A stretch of DNA of 64,000 nt from Marivirga atlantica (GCF_016734805.1 NZ_JAERQG010000003.1:186001-250000); one strand, 5' to 3'; shown: positions 1 to 7,610, counted from the first letter of the stretch. Translations and numbers: made by a program. The notes: generated by a model not told the origin, from the sequence alone.

Positions 1-2
1 AG

Positions 3-497
3 GTTACAATTGATAACCCAACTGGTTCTAAAATAGTCTTGCAATTTGAGGGAGAAGAACATATAATCGACTCGTTAAGTCAGAAAATCATTTACTTCAA
101 AGTAGGAAAGAATGAAATAACATATAATGATTCTACTATTACATACGATTTAACTGAATTTGATAATGACTACAATAAACCTGATTTCCTACTAAATCCA
201 ACCGCTAGCACTTATATACTCGAACAAATCAACTACACAAACCGTAGTCCAAACGGAAATATAGATTTATATAAAGATAAGATTCCATATGACACGATAC
301 GTGTTATGAACGCTTTTGATATTTCAGGAAATTATTTGAAGACAAATGACTTTATAATTAGGGAAAAATGGGATTATGGAATTAACGAAAACATCCCAAG
401 AAAACTACAGATAAAAGATGTTAATAAAAATGTATATCGCGTAAAGATCTATAGGGAAGCTGATTTTATTGATAAATTAATGGAGCAAAATAAATAA
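3..497 (+). CDS. hypothetical protein, 5' end outside window
   Basis: The frame is open from the first bases of the window to the stop at 495-497, so this is the C-terminal part (about 164 residues) of a larger protein; an internal TTG at 39 is not needed as a start. The visible part is hydrophilic, rich in Asn, Asp, Ile and Tyr, with no membrane segment and no recognised motif. It is the first of a row of same-strand genes separated by attC-like repeats, so it is probably the cargo of another gene cassette whose left boundary lies upstream. No function can be assigned. Confidence 0.5.
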   Translation, partial: VTIDNPTGSKIVLQFEGEEHIIDSLSQKIIYFKVGKNEITYNDSTITYDLTEFDNDYNKPDFLLNPTASTYILEQINYTNRSPNGNIDLYKDKIPYDTIRVMNAFDISGNYLKTNDFIIREKWDYGINENIPRKLQIKDVNKNVYRVKIYREADFIDKLMEQNK

Positions 498-587
498 TAA
501 ATGCTCTGAAAAAAGGGCTATATAACTTATAAATAAAGTAAAACCTGTTGATTAAAAAATGAAACTTGATATGATGAAATGAAAATC

Positions 588-751
588 ACTCTAACAAATG
601 CTACGAATGAATGGGGTTTCATCGGTCAGGAAATTTTGGTTGCACTTGGAAAGTCCACCACAAGTTTTAAATTTAAATCAAGGCGTGGCTATGTGCGAGA
701 TAGGAGGTTAGTGCTTTCTAATCCCCACTCATCATAGCTCAACGTTAAAAT
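588..751 (+). repeat. attC-like site A (family 2, about 160 nt)
   Basis: The site begins ACTCTAAC and ends CAACGTTAAAATC. Its inner arms read GAATGAATGGGG (605-616) and CCCCACTCATCAT (723-735), which pair imperfectly. About 135 nt of it recurs at 7430-7571 at roughly 88% identity by eye. It separates the truncated first gene from the VOC gene. The remainder of the 498-823 gap holds no gene. Confidence 0.6.
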
Positions 752-823
752 CATAACTCAACCTCTCCTAAAAATTCTTTATATTGAGTAAAAGCAATTA
801 TTCAAAAACTAAAACTCAATCTT

Positions 824-1195
824 ATGCAATTAGGTGCCTTTTCTGTAAGTCTCAATGTCAAGGATATTGAGGCCTCCAAAGCTTTTTATGAAAAACTAGG
901 CTTTAGCGTATTCGGTGGTGACCTCAACATGAAATATCTCATCATGAAAAATGGTGATACGCTTATCGGGTTATTTCAAGGCATGTTTGAAGGCAACATA
1001 TTAACCTTTAACCCCGGCTGGGATCAAAATGCTCAAACGCTTGATCAATACGATGACGTTAGAGATATCCAGAAAAGCCTAAAGTTAGCTAATATCAAGC
1101 TGGAAAAAGAAGCGGACAGCTCCACATCAGGCCCTGAAAGCATTACACTTATTGACCCTGACGGCAATGCTATTTTGATTGACCAGCATATTTGA
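824..1195 (+). CDS. VOC family (glyoxalase/bleomycin-resistance-like) protein
   Basis: This 123-residue protein has the layout of a single vicinal-oxygen-chelate module: [18 protein letters not shown] near the N-terminus, a central [10 protein letters not shown] strand, and the C-terminal strand pair [16 protein letters not shown]. Family members bind a metal through side chains on paired beta-alpha-beta-beta-beta units and act as lyases, dioxygenases or antibiotic-binding proteins. The substrate cannot be read from sequence. The ATG at 824 gives the usual family start. It sits alone in its cassette, 79 nt after the boundary at 744, the longest leader in the array. VOC proteins are common as integron cargo. 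Confidence 0.85.
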   Translation: MQLGAFSVSLNVKDIEASKAFYEKLGFSVFGGDLNMKYLIMKNGDTLIGLFQGMFEGNILTFNPGWDQNAQTLDQYDDVRDIQKSLKLANIKLEKEADSSTSGPESITLIDPDGNAILIDQHI

Positions 1196-1387
1196 GTAAC
1201 AACCGATTGGCAAAAACCTATTGCTTCATATAGGCAAAATGTTTAGTTTGCCTATATGTTAAACCAAAGCCGATACAAAGCCCCTTCACTAAACGACAAC
1301 AAACGTTTACAAACGCTTACAATCGGTTATCCAAAAAATATAAGCCGGATATAACAACTTTGGTTACTATATTCGGGTGTTATCGGC
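1194..1387 (+). repeat. attC-like site B (degenerate, complex)
   Basis: The spacer between the VOC gene and the ADP-ribosylglycohydrolase ends in GTTATCGGC (1379-1387), which is exactly matched by GCCGATAAC at the end of the next gene, so the right boundary is well supported. The left part is less clear. AACCGATT (1201-1208) pairs exactly with AATCGGTT (1321-1328), and GAGTAACAACC resembles the complement of GGGTGTTATC. A second core-like GTTATCC at 1326 suggests two overlapping or decayed sites. It contains the hairpin at 1227-1258. Confidence 0.4.
1227..1258 (+). other. perfect 12-bp hairpin downstream of the VOC gene
   Basis: CATATAGGCAAA (1227-1238) and TTTGCCTATATG (1247-1258) are exact reverse complements around an 8-nt loop, 31 nt after the VOC stop codon. 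No clear T-tract follows on either strand, so it may be a weak terminator, an mRNA-stabilising stem, or the variable stem of the attC-like site that surrounds it. Confidence 0.5.
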
Positions 1388-1398
1388 AATAAACCAAA

Positions 1399-2697
1399 AT
1401 GAGAACAGCAACTGCACCTAAAAAAGAGAAGTTTAAGCCAATAGAAATAGAACATTGGGTTGAATCTGACATTAGGTTGAATGAAGAAGAGTATCAGAAA
1501 GTCCTGCTTGGTTTAATGCCTGACTCCATGGACGATAAATGGTACATCTTTTTTGATGATAACCAATTACATATGCATCGTTCTTGGACAGGAAAGGAAA
1601 TATATCGAGCCGAATTCCACCAAGATGGTGATTATTACTTAGCCCATGGGTTCTTTGTCGAAAGAAATAATGAAGTGTACAAAAATGAAGATGACTCAAT
1701 AGATATTAAACTTTTTAATAATCTCTTAAAACATCTAAAGGATAGGAAGCTATGGAATCATCCAAAAAACGCTATTTTGGGATTAATTGTAGGTGATGCT
1801 CTTGGAGTACCAGTCGAATTTCAAAATAGAGAATCCCTTTCTAAACGCTCTGTTAAAAAGATGATTGGATATGGGACACATAATCAACCTGCAGGTACTT
1901 GGTCTGACGATAGTTCTCTAACATTATGTTTAGCGGATGAACTCACAAAAGGGTTTGATCTTGATAAAATCGGTAAATCATTTGTTTCATGGCTAGATGA
2001 GGGAAGATGGACTCCGTACGGCAACGTTTTTGATATTGGGATTGGAACACGAAAAGCTATAGACAGATTAAGGAAAGGTGAAGTAGCTTATTTGGCTGGT
2101 GACTGGGACGAAATGTCTAACGGTAATGGCTCTTTAATGAGAATTCTCCCACTTTTATTTCATATACGGTATTTGCCCATATTAGATAGATATGAAATAA
2201 CAAGAAAAGTATCAAGCATAACTCATGGTCATGTAAGAGCGGCATTAGCTTGTTTTTACTATCTAGAATTTGCAAAAGTACTGTGTGAATATTCTTTGCC
2301 CACCTACGCTTACAAAATGGCAAATATCAGTTTGAAGTATATCGTAGGTGAATTAAATATCAATGAAAAGGAATACGATCAATTTCATAGATTAACAAAA
2401 GGAAATATTCATGAATTAAGCCAAAATGAAATAAAGTCTTCAGGATATGTCATTGATACTCTTGAAGCATCAATCTGGTGCGTATTGACATCCAGTTCCT
2501 ATGAGGAAAGCGTTTTAAAGGCTGTAAACCTTGGTGAAGATACAGACACGACAGGTGCAGTTACAGGTGGATTGGCGGGTTTGATTTATTCAGCGGCAGC
2601 TATTCCATTAGAGTGGTTAGACAAGATTCCACGATTGAATGAAATTGAGATAGTAATTGAACAATTAAGGCTAAAGTATAAAGAAGAAAGCCGATAA
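1399..2697 (+). CDS. ADP-ribosylglycohydrolase family protein with N-terminal extra domain
   Basis: The 432-residue product has a C-terminal ADP-ribosylglycohydrolase (DraG/ARH-like) domain from about residue 122. It shows the family signatures ILGLIVGDALG (126-136), WSDDS (168-172, first metal site), THGH (275-278) and GEDTDTTGA (379-387, second metal site). Such enzymes use two Mg ions to remove ADP-ribose from proteins, nucleic acids or small molecules. Residues 1-115 are an unrecognised domain containing KWYIFFDD and HRSWTGKEIY, an unusual fusion. The ATG is 19 nt after the cassette boundary, and the TAA stop lies inside the left core of the next attC-like site (GCCGATAAC). The catalytic assignment is firm; the substrate is unknown. 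Confidence 0.88.
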   Translation: MRTATAPKKEKFKPIEIEHWVESDIRLNEEEYQKVLLGLMPDSMDDKWYIFFDDNQLHMHRSWTGKEIYRAEFHQDGDYYLAHGFFVERNNEVYKNEDDSIDIKLFNNLLKHLKDRKLWNHPKNAILGLIVGDALGVPVEFQNRESLSKRSVKKMIGYGTHNQPAGTWSDDSSLTLCLADELTKGFDLDKIGKSFVSWLDEGRWTPYGNVFDIGIGTRKAIDRLRKGEVAYLAGDWDEMSNGNGSLMRILPLLFHIRYLPILDRYEITRKVSSITHGHVRAALACFYYLEFAKVLCEYSLPTYAYKMANISLKYIVGELNINEKEYDQFHRLTKGNIHELSQNEIKSSGYVIDTLEASIWCVLTSSSYEESVLKAVNLGEDTDTTGAVTGGLAGLIYSAAAIPLEWLDKIPRLNEIEIVIEQLRLKYKEESR

Positions 2698-2887
2698 CAT
2701 TCTGTATAAATCATGGCTAGTTAGTGCTAAATGAAACTATGGTTCTTCGTAGATAGTCCGTCAATCCGCAGGATTGACTTATTGCTGAAAATTAATTTAA
2801 TAAGCCAATCCCGCGGATTGCCTCGGTAGTTAAAGCAAATTTTTATATTTTTAATCAGCCACGAATTTATACAGTGGCGTTAGGCAC
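2690..2887 (+). repeat. attC-like site C (family 1, about 198 nt)
   Basis: The left core is GCCGATAAC and the right core is GTTAGGC. The inner arms CTGTATAAATCATGGC (from 2703) and GCCACGAATTTATACAG (2858-2874) pair with one extra unpaired base, as in the L boxes of known attC sites. The same outer sequences recur in sites G, H and I (8272, 9290 and 10223). An internal stem is made by the AATCC.GCAGGATTG and CAATCCCGCGGATTG stretches at 2765-2820. It has the longest loop of the four copies. Confidence 0.75.
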
Positions 2888-2909
2888 AAACTAAAAACAA
2901 CAAACTAAA

Positions 2910-3605
2910 ATGGACAGACTGACACGATTGACATCTATATTAATTCAATTGCAGTCAAAAAAAATAATTGTTGCTAAAGAAATTGCAGACAGATTTGAAA
3001 TAAGTCTTAGGACAGTTTATAGAGATATTAAAACATTACAAGATGCTGGAGTTCCGATAGGTTCTGAAAACGGAAAAGGTTATTTTCTAGTGAGTGGTTA
3101 TCATCTACCTCCAATTATGCTTAATGAAAAAGAGGTGAACACATTAGTAACAGCTGAAAAATTGATACAAAACCAAGAAGATAACTCACTTCAAAGTGAT
3201 TTTTCCTCACTACTTTTTAAAATAAAATCTGTATTGAGAGAATTTCAAAAAGAAAATTATGAAAAACTAGAAAATAGAATTGCTCCTTCTTATCTGAAAA
3301 TACCATTTCAAAGTAATTCACTTTCAGATTTTAAAAATGCTATTATCAAAAATGAAATCGTTGAAATAATCTATCATTCTATTCACAAAAAAGAAATATC
3401 TAAACGAACAATTAATCCTTTAGGCGTTTACTTTTCAAATAAAGCTTGGATTCTTGTTTCCTTTTGCAACAATAAAAAGGAATATAGAGAATTTAGACTT
3501 GACAGAATAACTGATTACAAATTTACTAATAGTAAATTTGAAAATTTAACTGATTTTGACCTCACTAAATATTTTATTGAAAAGTATAAACCAAAGTTGA
3601 CATAA
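2910..3605 (+). CDS. YafY-like transcriptional regulator (HTH + WYL)
   Basis: This 231-residue DNA-binding protein starts with a DeoR/HTH_11-type helix-turn-helix (RLTSILIQLQSKKIIVAKEIADRFEISLRTVYRDIKTL split over residues 6-43). A linker and a C-terminal WYL domain (about 135-220) follow, containing IIYHSIHKKEISKRTINPLG and EYREFRLDRI. WYL domains usually bind small ligands or nucleotides. It is paralogous to the regulator at 4796. Its stop codon overlaps the operator TGACATAAGGTTGTCA, which stands just before the promoter of the following BtrH-like gene. This suggests that it controls that gene. It is the first gene of a two-gene cassette. Confidence 0.87.
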   Translation: MDRLTRLTSILIQLQSKKIIVAKEIADRFEISLRTVYRDIKTLQDAGVPIGSENGKGYFLVSGYHLPPIMLNEKEVNTLVTAEKLIQNQEDNSLQSDFSSLLFKIKSVLREFQKENYEKLENRIAPSYLKIPFQSNSLSDFKNAIIKNEIVEIIYHSIHKKEISKRTINPLGVYFSNKAWILVSFCNNKKEYREFRLDRITDYKFTNSKFENLTDFDLTKYFIEKYKPKLT

Positions 3606-3632
3606 GGTTGTCATAACTCAACTCTAATTTTG
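3598..3632 (+). promoter_or_regulatory. operator TGACA-N6-TGTCA plus TAnnTTTG promoter box
   Basis: TGACATAAGGTTGTCA (3598-3613) is an inverted repeat with arms TGACA/TGTCA. The Bacteroidota -7 box TAATTTTG (3625-3632) follows after 11 nt, so the operator lies over the upstream promoter element. The ATG of the BtrH-like gene is 21 nt downstream of the box. The same sequence and spacing recur at 5501-5535 after the other WYL gene. Binding by the WYL protein is inferred. Confidence 0.6.
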
Positions 3633-3652
3633 TGCTGAACAAATAAAATATT

Positions 3653-4639
3653 ATGATAATAAAGAACTTTAAAGCATTTAACGGACAACATTGTGAAACT
3701 ACAACAACTGGAAGCTTATTATATCAACTTGATATTAACCTTTCAGAGCCTATGCTATTCGGACTTGGAGAAGGTTTAGGTTATATTTTTTGGAATATGA
3801 AAATTATGGATTTCCCTTTTATTGGAGGTCGAATAAAACCAGATATATTAACAGAAAACATTTGTAGAAACTTGAACCTTAATCTAGAAGTAAAGGAAAC
3901 TTCATCTATAAAAAAGGCTTGGGAAAATGTTAAAGTAAATATTGTACAAGGAAAAGCAGTCGGTTTGAAACTAGATTGCTATCACTTAGATTATTTCACA
4001 ACAAAAATTCACTTTGCTGGACATTACGCTTCCATTTATGGTTATGACGAAAAATTAGCATATTTAAATGATACCAATCAACAAGGCAGACAAGCTAGAA
4101 CAACATTAAAAAACCTAGAATTAGCAAGAAATGAAAAAGGTCCAATGTCTTCAAAAAATCTTTCTTATACTATTTCTAAAAATGAAAAACTACCTGAATT
4201 AGAAAAAGCTATAAAAAGTGCAATTCAAAACAATGCTAATGATTTTTTAAACCCTCAAATAAAAAACATTGGCTACAAAGGAATATATAAAACTAGTTCA
4301 GAAATTAAAAAGTGGTTTAAAACGAGTGAGAATATTAAAAAAGACTTTCAAACTTCTGCTTCTTTAATGGAAAATGGAGGGACAGGTGGCTCTTTGTTTA
4401 GAAACATTTATCGAGATTTCTTAAAAGAAAGTGGAGAATTAATTGAGTCCAATGAATTACTTAAAGCAAGTGAAAAATATGATACAATAGCTAAATTATG
4501 GAAGAATGTTGCTGATTTATTTATTAAAATAGGAGAAACAGAAGATATTAAATATGTAAATCAAACCTCTGAAATATTAGTTGAATTATCTGAACTAGAA
4601 AAAAAAACTATGGAAGAACTAAAAAAAGCCAGTGCCTAA
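3653..4639 (+). CDS. BtrH N-terminal domain protein (DUF4872-like C-terminus)
   Basis: The 328-residue protein begins with the BtrH-type N-terminal domain. GQHCETTTTGSLL (residues 11-23) carries the Cys/His pair typical of this papain-like acyltransferase fold, and KIHFAGHYASIYGYDEKLAYLND lies around residues 118-140. The C-terminal part (about 170-328) resembles DUF4872 and is helical and charged. BtrH of butirosin synthesis transfers an acyl group from a carrier protein, but most family members have no known substrate. No carrier protein or pathway genes are near. The gene is preceded by the WYL operator-promoter module. Its TAA is inside the left core of the next attC-like site. Confidence 0.75.
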   Translation: MIIKNFKAFNGQHCETTTTGSLLYQLDINLSEPMLFGLGEGLGYIFWNMKIMDFPFIGGRIKPDILTENICRNLNLNLEVKETSSIKKAWENVKVNIVQGKAVGLKLDCYHLDYFTTKIHFAGHYASIYGYDEKLAYLNDTNQQGRQARTTLKNLELARNEKGPMSSKNLSYTISKNEKLPELEKAIKSAIQNNANDFLNPQIKNIGYKGIYKTSSEIKKWFKTSENIKKDFQTSASLMENGGTGGSLFRNIYRDFLKESGELIESNELLKASEKYDTIAKLWKNVADLFIKIGETEDIKYVNQTSEILVELSELEKKTMEELKKASA

Positions 4640-4768
4640 CAATGTGTATAGTGCATGCGGGTTTCAGAGGTTTTCGGGCGTTTGTGGATCGTAAAAACAG
4701 TGGCTGTAAATTGACAGTAAATCGCTTCGTAATCCCGCACGACACCATACCATAAAACGTTGTAAGCC
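4632..4768 (+). repeat. attC-like site D (family 3, 137 nt)
   Basis: It runs from GTGCCTAAC to GTTGTAAGCC. GTGCCTAA is the exact complement of the cassette start TTAGGCAC at 2880-2887. The inner arms GTATAGTGCATGCGGG (4645-4660) and CCCGCACGACACCATAC (4734-4750) pair well with a small bulge. An internal stem is made by ATTGACAGTAAATC and neighbouring bases. The type resembles site E in length and layout, but the sequence is different. Confidence 0.7.
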
Positions 4769-4795
4769 ATTTGAAAAACGACTGAGAAATAACGA

Positions 4796-5485
4796 ATGAA
4801 CGAAAATGAAACAAAACGACTTTCAAGGCTGACTGCTATTTTAACGCAGTTACAAACGAAACGACTTTTGACTTCTACAGAATTAGCGGACAAATTTTCG
4901 GTAAGTGTTAGAACGATTTATAGAGATATCCGAGCTTTGGAACAAGCAGGAGTTCCTATAATCACAGAAGAAGGCAAAGGCTATTCATTAATGGAAGGTT
5001 ACAAAATTCCGCCAGTAATGTTTACTGAATCCCAAGCCAATGCTTTAATCACAGCCGAACAATTAGTTCTTAAAAACAAAGATACTTCATTAATAAAAGA
5101 TTATTCAGAAGCTATTGAAAAAGTGAAGGCAGTTTTGAAATATAGTCAAAAAGACAAAGTCAATTTGCTATCTGAAAGGACACGATTCAAACAAAATCTC
5201 AACCGAGAAAGAAACAGCAACAACCTATCAGAACTACAATTTGCTTTGACCAATTTTCGACTTGTGAATATCGACTACATAAACGCTGACGAGAAATCAA
5301 CCTCGCGAATTATAGAACCATTTGCATTATTAAGCACAGAAAATTGGTTGCTGGTTGCTTACTGCCAATTACGTGAAGAATTTAGGTTTTTCCGTTTAGA
5401 CAGAATTAAAAAATTGCACGTACTCAACGAACATTTTGAACCGCACAAGATGACCTTGCAAGAGTACTTTGATAAATTTCATTAG
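4796..5485 (+). CDS. YafY-like transcriptional regulator (HTH + WYL), second copy
   Basis: This 229-residue protein is a clear paralogue of the regulator at 2910. It shares RLTxILxQLQxKR, the helix-turn-helix with RTIYRDIRALEQAGVP, the EGKGYSLMEGY hinge and a C-terminal WYL domain ending REEFRFFRLDRIK. The ATG is 36 nt after the cassette boundary. After it lie the operator TGACATAAGGCTGTCA and a TATTTTTG box, then RidA-like and YdeI-like genes. The arrangement suggests a regulator placed ahead of the genes it controls. The bound ligand is unknown. Confidence 0.87.
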   Translation: MNENETKRLSRLTAILTQLQTKRLLTSTELADKFSVSVRTIYRDIRALEQAGVPIITEEGKGYSLMEGYKIPPVMFTESQANALITAEQLVLKNKDTSLIKDYSEAIEKVKAVLKYSQKDKVNLLSERTRFKQNLNRERNSNNLSELQFALTNFRLVNIDYINADEKSTSRIIEPFALLSTENWLLVAYCQLREEFRFFRLDRIKKLHVLNEHFEPHKMTLQEYFDKFH

Positions 5486-5500
5486 GCTCATTTCAACCCC

Positions 5501-5535
5501 TGACATAAGGCTGTCACAACCCCATTTTATTTTTG
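5501..5535 (+). promoter_or_regulatory. operator TGACA-N6-TGTCA plus TAnnTTTG promoter box, second copy
   Basis: TGACATAAGGCTGTCA (5501-5516) is followed after 11 nt by TATTTTTG (5528-5535), and the RidA-like ATG is 31 nt further on. Fifteen of the sixteen operator bases and the spacing to the box are the same as at 3598-3632, whereas the flanking sequence is not conserved. This points to selection on the operator. Confidence 0.6.
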
Positions 5536-5566
5536 CTTCAAGTTTAACAAGTAAATTATTCTCAAA

Positions 5567-5959
5567 ATGGAAAAAAGAACAATTGACCCTTGGAAATGGG
5601 GCGAACAAACCAATTCTGCGCAAGCGGTAGAAGTAAAAAATGTAGACGGAACCTTGTACTGTTCCGGACAGGTTGCCATAGACGAAAATGGCGTGCCAAG
5701 TAAGGCAGATATGCGTTCTCAATTGATCCAAACTATTCAAAATTTAGAAAAGTTAATCAACGAATCGGGATATGAATGCAAAAACATTGTAAGGCTTAAT
5801 GTTTACACAACTTCAACACAAGATTTTTTCACAACGTGTATGGATGTGTATGTTCCGTTTTTACAAAAGTATGGTATAAAACAAGCAACAACATTACTTG
5901 AAGTTAAAGGACTTTTCGCAACTTTGACGGTAGAATTAGAGGCCACAGTTGTCAAGTAA
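5567..5959 (+). CDS. RidA/YjgF/Rid family protein
   Basis: This 130-residue protein has the single-domain Rid fold: YCSGQVAIDENG (about 31-42), QTIQNLEKLINESGYECKNIVRLNVYTT (52-80) and a C-terminal VELEATVV strand. Rid proteins are trimers, and RidA itself deaminates reactive enamine/imine intermediates. The arginine needed for that reaction normally lies in a P-A-R-S context. Here the equivalent stretch reads QATTLLEV, so this looks like one of the non-deaminase Rid branches. It is the second gene of a three-gene cassette and overlaps the next gene by 11 nt. Confidence 0.87.
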   Translation: MEKRTIDPWKWGEQTNSAQAVEVKNVDGTLYCSGQVAIDENGVPSKADMRSQLIQTIQNLEKLINESGYECKNIVRLNVYTTSTQDFFTTCMDVYVPFLQKYGIKQATTLLEVKGLFATLTVELEATVVK

Positions 5960-6530
5960 AAACATAGAAACATATTATCCAACAAGCCGTGCAGATTGGC
6001 GAAGATGGTTAGTGAAAAATCACGAAACCGAGCAATCTGTATGGCTTGTGTTTTATAATAAAAAATCAGAAAAGGAATCTATTAGTTGGAGTGATGCAGT
6101 TGATGAGGCGCTATGTTTTGGTTGGATTGACAGCAAAAAACAGACAATTGACGAATTCAGTTATCGCCAATACTATTCAAAAAGAAAATCGAATAGCACT
6201 TGGTCTAAAATCAACAAAGCGAAAGTAGAACAACTCGTGAAAAACGGTTTGATGACAAAATCGGGCTTGAACAGCATTGAAGTTGCAAAGCAAAACGGTT
6301 CTTGGGCAATTTTAGACAAGGTAGAGAATTTAACTGTACCAAAAGACTTAAAAGAAGCATTGGCGAGTTACAAAAATGCTTTTGAATACTTTGACAGCCA
6401 AAGCAAATCCAACAAAAAGATGTTGTTGTATTGGGTTACTTCTGCCAAACGTCCAGAAACCAGACAAAAACGAATTGAAGAAATTTCTGAATTAGCAAGC
6501 GTAGGAAAAAAGCCAAAACAATTCAGATAA
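5949..6530 (+). CDS. YdeI/OmpD-associated family protein
   Basis: The 193-residue product matches the YdeI/OmdA layout. The N-terminal ETYYPTSRADWRRWLVKNH precedes SVWLVFYNKKSEKESISWSDAVDEALCFGWIDSKK, and the C-terminal part (about 130-185) has the repeated basic helices with KRPETRQKRIEEI. Family members have been linked to stress and antimicrobial-peptide tolerance, but no reaction is established. The likely start is TTG at 5949, inside the end of the RidA-like gene, which indicates translational coupling. A more distant relative (DUF1905 type) is encoded at 28,617. Confidence 0.8.
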   Translation: MSSKNIETYYPTSRADWRRWLVKNHETEQSVWLVFYNKKSEKESISWSDAVDEALCFGWIDSKKQTIDEFSYRQYYSKRKSNSTWSKINKAKVEQLVKNGLMTKSGLNSIEVAKQNGSWAILDKVENLTVPKDLKEALASYKNAFEYFDSQSKSNKKMLLYWVTSAKRPETRQKRIEEISELASVGKKPKQFR

Positions 6531-6541
6531 AAATAAAAAAC

Positions 6542-6678
6542 GGCTTACGAAAATGTGAATAAGCAATAGCGGCTTTAGTGTAAACTTGAACCGTTTTTGC
6601 GTTATATTAAGTATCTTGTTTCCAGAAAAATAGTAGCTATAAATCCGCTACTGCTCATACGCGGGACCGTTATACACA
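6542..6678 (+). repeat. attC-like site E (family 3, 137 nt)
   Basis: The left core GGCTTACGA matches the cassette start TTGTAAGCC at 4760 in 8 of 9 positions. The right core is GTTATACAC. The inner arms ATAAGCAATAGCGG (6558-6571) and CCGCTACTGCTCAT (6645-6658) pair in 12 of 14 positions. A further internal stem uses AACGG/CCGTT-like stretches near 6588. It follows the three-gene cassette. Confidence 0.7.
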
Positions 6679-6687
6679 TCTAGTTTA

Positions 6688-7425
6688 ATGCCTAAACGAA
6701 TTAAGTATTTTCATAGCAAACTTTTGATACCCGTAGGATTCTTCGGAATATGTACATTTTTTGCTTACATCAATATTATTGCTCATGGATTTAGCCTCTT
6801 CAATATTCTTATTTTATTATCAAGTCTTGCTTTGACGGTATTTGGACTCTTTTCAATTTGGAAATACCGTTTCTTTAAAGAACCAAAACCTATAAGACAG
6901 CAAGAACTCAAATTTGATTTTAATGACGATTCAATAATTCTAACTCAAGGTTATTATTTTAGACATAGCAGCATTTATAAAAGTCAAAGAATAAAGGCAT
7001 GTCAAATTTCTGAAGTAACCTTGAACACGTCTCCTCCTTCTATAGTAATTAACAACAATGAAGTCATTTTCCTTGGTTATGAAGATCTAGATCAATTAAG
7101 AGAATTCAGCGAACGAAATTCTTTGGAAGAATCTGAACGAGTTGATATTTGGGAGTTACTCAATCAGCCGTTTCTTGACACGGAGTTCAGTGAAGAAGAA
7201 AAGTCTCAGACTTTACAGAGATTAAGAGACAACGGACTGACAAAATACGAAATTAAGACGATCAGGAAACGAATAGGAAGAATTATGTGGCTCTATACCT
7301 GGAGCATGGAATGGGCATACCTAGGACAAATGGATTACTTGAGACTGTCGTTTGAGTCAAAAAAAAGGTACTGGTGGTCAATGGGTATCGCATTAAGAAA
7401 CTTCAAAAAAAGCGGACAACATTAG
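6688..7425 (+). CDS. hypothetical membrane protein
   Basis: The 245-residue product has two transmembrane helices near the N-terminus (about residues 11-30 and 35-57), a positively charged boundary (KYRFFKEPKP), and a soluble part of about 180 residues. The soluble part has beta-strand-like stretches followed by acidic and then basic helices (EEEKSQTLQRLRDNG, IKTIRKRIGRIMWLYTW). I do not recognise the family. The ATG is 18 nt after the cassette boundary. The last codons (GQH, stop) overlap the left core of site F. A cytoplasmic bPH-like domain after the helices is possible but not shown. Confidence 0.7.
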   Translation: MPKRIKYFHSKLLIPVGFFGICTFFAYINIIAHGFSLFNILILLSSLALTVFGLFSIWKYRFFKEPKPIRQQELKFDFNDDSIILTQGYYFRHSSIYKSQRIKACQISEVTLNTSPPSIVINNNEVIFLGYEDLDQLREFSERNSLEESERVDIWELLNQPFLDTEFSEEEKSQTLQRLRDNGLTKYEIKTIRKRIGRIMWLYTWSMEWAYLGQMDYLRLSFESKKRYWWSMGIALRNFKKSGQH

Positions 7426-7577
7426 CCGTGAATGAATGAGGTTTCATCGGTCAGGACAGTTTGGTAGCATTTGGAAAGTCCACCACAAGTTTTAAATTTA
7501 AATCAAAGCGTGACCATGAGCGAGACGAGAGGTTAGTGCATTCTAATCCCCACTCATCATAGCTGGTCGTTGTATGG
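7414..7577 (+). repeat. attC-like site F (family 2, second copy)
   Basis: It shares about 135 nt with site A, including the stretch around GGAAAGTCCACCACAAG and the arms GAATGAATGAGG/CCCCACTCATCAT. Its right core is GTTGTATGG. The left core (GCGGACAAC) is not the complement of the cassette start TTATACAC at 6670, so this cassette has acquired a non-matching site, or the boundary has been rearranged. Confidence 0.6.
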
Positions 7578-7610
7578 AATTTGAACAGAACCATAATAAG
7601 TATTAATACC

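Noticed and set aside
4608-4893. Minus-strand open frames across the junction of the BtrH-like gene and the second WYL gene
   Set aside because: They cover attC-like site D and the start of a well-supported plus-strand gene, without domain features.
7581-7610. TTG start for the exported protein at 7,611
   Set aside because: The signal peptide begins at ATG 7,611, and the added residues are not signal-like.
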